From NCBI RefSeq assembly GCF_014652575.1, contig NZ_BMZB01000001.1, forward strand, positions 806,001 to 870,000: a stretch of 64,000 nucleotides of DNA. The letters are read 5' to 3'. The position numbers and the translations under genes are program-made. The notes below the pieces were generated by a model. The model ran no database searches. It saw only the letters and a program-made list of their open reading frames with translations, and was not told the origin of the DNA. Below, in pieces: positions 60,860 to 64,000 of the stretch. How positions within the stretch are numbered: the stretch's first letter is position 1; every line of letters starts with the position of its first letter. Source of the stretch: Asticcacaulis endophyticus (GTDB lineage: Bacteria; Pseudomonadota; Alphaproteobacteria; Caulobacterales; Caulobacteraceae).

Positions 60860-60922
60860 ACGATGAAATTTTTGCAACGGGCAGGGTTTGACCTCAGCCT
60901 GCAAAACGTAGAAAACAGGACT

Positions 60923-61543
60923 ATGCTGGATCAAAAGGTAAAATTGGATAAAGATGCTCGCCGTGAGGCCATTCTGGATGTGGCCAGCGAGATATTTTAT
61001 GAGGAAGGCTTTGACGCCGCCTCCATGTCCTCAATCGCGCAGCGTCTTGGCGGCTCCAAGGGCACGCTATATAATTATTTCAAGAGTAAGGAAGATCTGG
61101 TCGAGGCTTTCGTGCAGCGTCACTGCGCCGTTCACCAGAGTGAGATTGAAGGTTTGTTGCTGGCCGATAAGGGCCATTATCGCGACTCGCTTTTGTCATG
61201 GGGGCGTAAATATGCCCGCATCACAACGCGCGAAAAGACCCAGCGCAATTTCCGCCTGATCACGTCGATTGCCGAACGCTGGCCCGATGTTGCCCGACTA
61301 TTCTATCAGGCCGGACCGCTCAAAGGGGCCGAACGCATGGTCGAGTTTTTGAAAAAAGCCGAAGCGGCCGGTGAGTTTAAATTTGATGATGTCGAACTGG
61401 CTACTCATCAGTTCATAGCCCTATGCCAGAACCGGCACCTCAAGGCCCGTTTCATGAACTACGGCGAACCGCCGAGCGAAGCGCAAATCGATGCTGAGGT
61501 GACTTCGGCGGTGAAGGTGTTCTATGCGGCTTACGGCGTCTAG
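60923..61543 (+). CDS. TetR/AcrR-family repressor of the EmrAB-type operon
   Basis: 206 residues from the ATG at 60923 (CAGGACT upstream); longer in-frame starts would run over the operator. DNA-binding domain at about 12-60: REAILDVASEIFYEEGFDAASMSSIAQRLGGSKGTLYNYFKSKEDL. A helical C-terminal ligand pocket follows. Divergent from the efflux operon and inferred to bind the two 17-base sites. Its TAG stop is the first three bases of the TAGAGC repeat element at 61541. Confidence 0.9.
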   Translation: MLDQKVKLDKDARREAILDVASEIFYEEGFDAASMSSIAQRLGGSKGTLYNYFKSKEDLVEAFVQRHCAVHQSEIEGLLLADKGHYRDSLLSWGRKYARITTREKTQRNFRLITSIAERWPDVARLFYQAGPLKGAERMVEFLKKAEAAGEFKFDDVELATHQFIALCQNRHLKARFMNYGEPPSEAQIDAEVTSAVKVFYAAYGV

Positions 61544-61644
61544 AGCAAGATGACGATTAAGTGAGTCGATCGCTTGCTGTAAGTTGTTGTTTTAAAAAAA
61601 TATTTATGTGAAAAACCGCTCACACTTTTCCACATATTGCTCTA
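61541..61644. repeat. TAGAGC-family element with terminal inverted repeats, filling the intergenic gap
   Basis: TAGAGCAA (61541-61548) and TTGCTCTA (61637-61644) are exact inverted ends. The right part, read in reverse, contains GTGTGAGCGGTTTTTCACAT, the core also seen at 45226 and 56470. The TAG stop of the TetR gene and that of the convergent acyltransferase gene are the outer bases of the two ends. Confidence 0.75.
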
Positions 61645-62664
61645 ATATATCATCGACCGCGGTATGAAGCGCCAGCGTTCGGCCAGATAGGCGCTGGCGA
61701 TGGTCAGGGCAAGTGCACCGCCAAAGACCATGGCCATTTGTGCCGGAACGTAAATATCAAACCACAGCCTTAAGATATGTATGAAGGCCATATGGATGCA
61801 GTACATCCACAGGTTAAGTCGGCCCATGTGCAACAGCCACGGATGAGTCAGGCGCTCAGGCCAGCGCAGCGCTATGAAGAAGATGCCGACACCGAACAGC
61901 GCCGTGCCGACGGTGAAATCGGTCGACAAAAATGTGCCCTCTGCGAACCGCCACAAAAGATAGCTTTCCAGTATCTGAAGGCCGAGGCCAAGGATGGCTA
62001 AACCTGCGGCGGCTCCCAGGCCGATACGGGCTTTATAGGTGGCGATATAGGCCCCGGCCACGACGAACAGGAAGCTAAAGAAGGGGCCGTTGCGCGTATA
62101 CCAATGAAAGCCCTTGATGCGCAGGGATGGCAGGCCCAGCATTTCCCGGTAGGGCCCGAACATCAGCCCCACGGCAAACAAAATGGCCGCCACCGCGAAC
62201 ATGACTTTGAAGCCAAGGGGGCGCAAAATCAGATATACCACCAGGCTTGAGGCGAGTGTGGGTAGAAACCACAGGTGATATCCAATGGACCCGCCACCCA
62301 CCAGAAACTCAGCAATCCTGTGGATGCCGGTGAACCATGGCCAGCCTTTGGGAAAGAAAACCAGATAGATCAAAAGCCAGAAAAAATAGACCGGCATGAT
62401 CCTGAAAATAACTTTTTTGATGCCCTCAAAGGCAGGGCCGCTGAACCGGCAGAAAAAATAGCCGCTGACGATGAAGTAAAAAGGTACGGCAAAGCGTGAG
62501 GCGTGCTGTGCCAGGCTGTTGATATTGATGACGCCTTCGGTTTGAGACACCGTATGGATTATAAGGACGGCGACAAAGGCCAAAAAGCGGAACAGATCGA
62601 TACCGGCAAGCCGTGTGCTGCCGGTAATTTTTGGTATCGCGGCCTCTGATACGGCTCCGGTCAT
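61642..62664 (-). CDS. Acyltransferase 3 family membrane protein (OafA/WecH-like)
   Basis: 340 residues, about ten membrane helices. Family landmarks: AGIDLFRFLAFVAVLIIHTVSQ (with the motif His), FAVPFYFIVSGYFFCR, HLWFLPTLASSLVVYL and WMYCIHMAFIHI. It should acetylate or otherwise acylate a cell-surface glycan or lipid precursor at the inner membrane. No polysaccharide genes are adjacent, so the acceptor is unknown. The TAG stop lies in the repeat at 61541-61644. Confidence 0.9.
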   Translation of the reverse strand: MTGAVSEAAIPKITGSTRLAGIDLFRFLAFVAVLIIHTVSQTEGVININSLAQHASRFAVPFYFIVSGYFFCRFSGPAFEGIKKVIFRIMPVYFFWLLIYLVFFPKGWPWFTGIHRIAEFLVGGGSIGYHLWFLPTLASSLVVYLILRPLGFKVMFAVAAILFAVGLMFGPYREMLGLPSLRIKGFHWYTRNGPFFSFLFVVAGAYIATYKARIGLGAAAGLAILGLGLQILESYLLWRFAEGTFLSTDFTVGTALFGVGIFFIALRWPERLTHPWLLHMGRLNLWMYCIHMAFIHILRLWFDIYVPAQMAMVFGGALALTIASAYLAERWRFIPRSMIY

Positions 62665-62698
62665 GCACTTCCCCTAATCCCCAAATGGAATGCACATA

Positions 62699-62741
62699 TA
62701 AAATTGCCGCCAGACTAGCTATTAGGCTATCTGGCGGCAAT
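62699..62741 (-). terminator. Terminator after the exported dienelactone hydrolase gene
   Basis: Stem ATTGCCGCCAGA (62703-62714) and TCTGGCGGCAAT (62730-62741), with TAGC/GCTA extending it inside the loop, and TTTT on the minus strand. Confidence 0.8.
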
Positions 62742-62782
62742 AAATTTCCCCTTATACGTAAAGGGGTTTAGTCAAAAACATA

Positions 62783-63718
62783 TCAAAGATATTTATCGAA
62801 CCATTTTAGCAACTCTTCCCACCCCTGTTTGGCGGCGGCTTCGGCATAGCTTGGGCGGTAGTCGGCATGGAAAGCGTGTTTGGTGCCGGGATAGACGATG
62901 ATATGTGAGGGCTTACCCGACGCCTTGAGCGCGGCGTTCATCTTGTCGACATCGGCCTGCGGGATGCCCGCATCGTCCGACGCATAAAGCCCTAGCACCG
63001 GCTTGTTAAGGGCGGGCACGACATCAAGCGGCCATTTGCGATCTTCCTTGCCTAGAAACTGATCGGTCGGCGGCCGTTGCAGGCGGCCGTACCACGCCAC
63101 CCCCGCCTTGACGTCCGGTATATTGGCTGCCGCCATCCAGGTGACCGCCCCGCCCCAGCAAAAGCCGGTGACGCCCACGCGGGACATATCGGCAAAGTTC
63201 TTCTTGCCAAACATGGCGCGTTTCTGACCCAGATCCGGGTCGGTCTTGAGCCAGTTCAGCGTGGCAGTCATATCATCCATGACCTGACGATTGGTGGCGG
63301 GCTCAACCAGATCCTTGATCTTTTCAAAGTCGGTCACCGCCGCGGCATTGCCTTTGCGGGCAAAGAAATCCGGGGCCACGGCGACATAGCCCTTGTGGGC
63401 CAGACGGCGGCAGACATCGCGGATATAGTCATGGACGCCGAAAACTTCGGAAACGACGATGATCACCGGTCGGTTTTTAGCCTTTTCCGGCATGGCAATA
63501 TAAAGCGGGATCTCGTACTTGCCTTCAGGGCGTAGGGTCTTGATTTTCAGACTCTGGGTAAACAGGCCGTCAGTGGTCGTCGTTATGGCCTGCGCATGTA
63601 CAGGGCCGGTCGCCAGCGCATAGCCAGCGAAGAACAGACCGGCCACGCCGCGGCGGCTTAAGTGAAAATCCTGCGGCTCGGCGCCTTCTGGTCGCGTCAG
63701 GTTAAGCACGGGGGGCAT
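62783..63718 (-). CDS. Exported dienelactone hydrolase family protein (Tat signal)
   Basis: 311 residues from the ATG at 63718 (TTGGAGAG upstream). A twin-arginine signal (HLSRRGVAGLFFAGYALATG) suggests export of a folded protein. The DLH domain follows with Cys in GFCWGG, Asp in YASDDAGIP and His in GTKHAFHAD. It differs from the cytosolic DLH at 4326 by export and by a longer N-terminal region. Substrate is probably an ester or lactone in the periplasm (inference). The gap 63719-63991 shows no other gene. Confidence 0.88.
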   Translation of the reverse strand: MPPVLNLTRPEGAEPQDFHLSRRGVAGLFFAGYALATGPVHAQAITTTTDGLFTQSLKIKTLRPEGKYEIPLYIAMPEKAKNRPVIIVVSEVFGVHDYIRDVCRRLAHKGYVAVAPDFFARKGNAAAVTDFEKIKDLVEPATNRQVMDDMTATLNWLKTDPDLGQKRAMFGKKNFADMSRVGVTGFCWGGAVTWMAAANIPDVKAGVAWYGRLQRPPTDQFLGKEDRKWPLDVVPALNKPVLGLYASDDAGIPQADVDKMNAALKASGKPSHIIVYPGTKHAFHADYRPSYAEAAAKQGWEELLKWFDKYL

Positions 63719-63991
63719 ATAACTCTCCAATAGTTTGGGCACGATCTGGCATGATTTTTATAAAAAAGCGGTATGGTAAATGGGCGTAAGGCTAAGACGG
63801 CTTATGATTTATTAACCTATTTTGCCCTGTGCGCCGCCAATGTGCAACCTCTTGTGAAACCGTATGGGCTACATATCTATGGGTGCGGTTGTGAAATTCC
63901 GACCCGAAAGACCGTAAGAAATTTGTGACTATAGGCCTTGCGCATCCTATGAGTGTTCCCATATCCGCTTTAGGTTTTCAGGAGACACCTC

Positions 63992-64000
63992 TTGAAAAAA
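63992..64000 (+). CDS. Probable start of a further gene (runs off right edge)
   Basis: TTG AAA AAA lies nine bases after a strong CAGGAGA, giving an N-terminus (M)KK typical of a signal peptide. Only three codons are visible, so the product cannot be told. Confidence 0.45.

Noticed and set aside
1-64000. tRNA, rRNA, CRISPR, phage or IS content
   Set aside because: No cloverleaf, rRNA-like stretch, regularly spaced repeats, integrase, transposase or phage structural gene was recognised on either strand.

Overview
The window reads as chromosome of a free-living alphaproteobacterium in the Caulobacterales, most like Asticcacaulis or a relative. This is inferred from gene content: several large TonB-dependent receptors (TBDRs) tied to carbohydrate enzymes, a flavin halogenase beside a TBDR, a NagP/NagB-II type N-acetylglucosamine (GlcNAc) operon, TPR-sulfotransferase fusions and many two-component proteins. 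No rRNA, tRNA, CRISPR array, phage, IS element or plasmid origin was seen. Coding density is high on both strands and base composition is even.

Layout. 1-4187 (minus): a glucuronoxylan-type cluster, GH115 alpha-glucuronidase, aldo/keto reductase and the N-terminal part of a TBDR that runs off the left edge. 4326-8718: dienelactone hydrolase, YnfA, a KdpE-like regulator and a soluble KdpD-like kinase core, a DUF1328 membrane peptide and a minus-strand run of four small proteins, one only 25 residues long. 8894-15947: a complete RND efflux operon (adaptor, pump, outer-membrane factor) with a divergent TetR and a 9-10-9 palindrome between them. 16014-20508: two secreted proteins (one a BNR-type propeller) and a YbaL-type antiporter. 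20748-26788: TBDR, tryptophan-halogenase-family enzyme and a glucokinase homologue lacking its phosphate loop and catalytic Asp. 27279-35377: exported protein, lactonase, GntR/UTRA regulator and the GlcNAc operon nagP-nagK-cutC-nagB(II)-nagA. 35374-38149 (minus): PP2C-like phosphatase, ClsB-like phospholipase D and an EEP-family enzyme. 38533-43352: a second TBDR, a TPR-sulfotransferase and an SDR. 43349-47114: LysR, pirin, azoreductase and glutathionyl-hydroquinone reductase, a redox/electrophile group. 47357-53120: small envelope/stress proteins (CsbD, DUF883, YqjE-like, entericidin-like) followed by a three-gene phosphorelay (CHASE3-PAS kinase, single-domain receiver, hybrid kinase). 53336-56430: Bcr/CflA exporter, LysR and divergent SDR. 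56597-61543: EmrAB-TolC-type efflux operon with a divergent TetR and a striking pair of operator-like repeats. 61642-64000: acyltransferase, Tat-exported dienelactone hydrolase, and probably the first codons of another gene.

The most interesting non-coding signals are a family of palindromic intergenic repeats beginning TAGAGC. One copy (61541-61644) fills the gap between two convergent genes exactly, and its two ends supply both stop codons. The most interesting coding unit is the TBDR-halogenase-pseudoglucokinase cluster, whose substrate is unknown. No clearly new defence or mobile system is visible.
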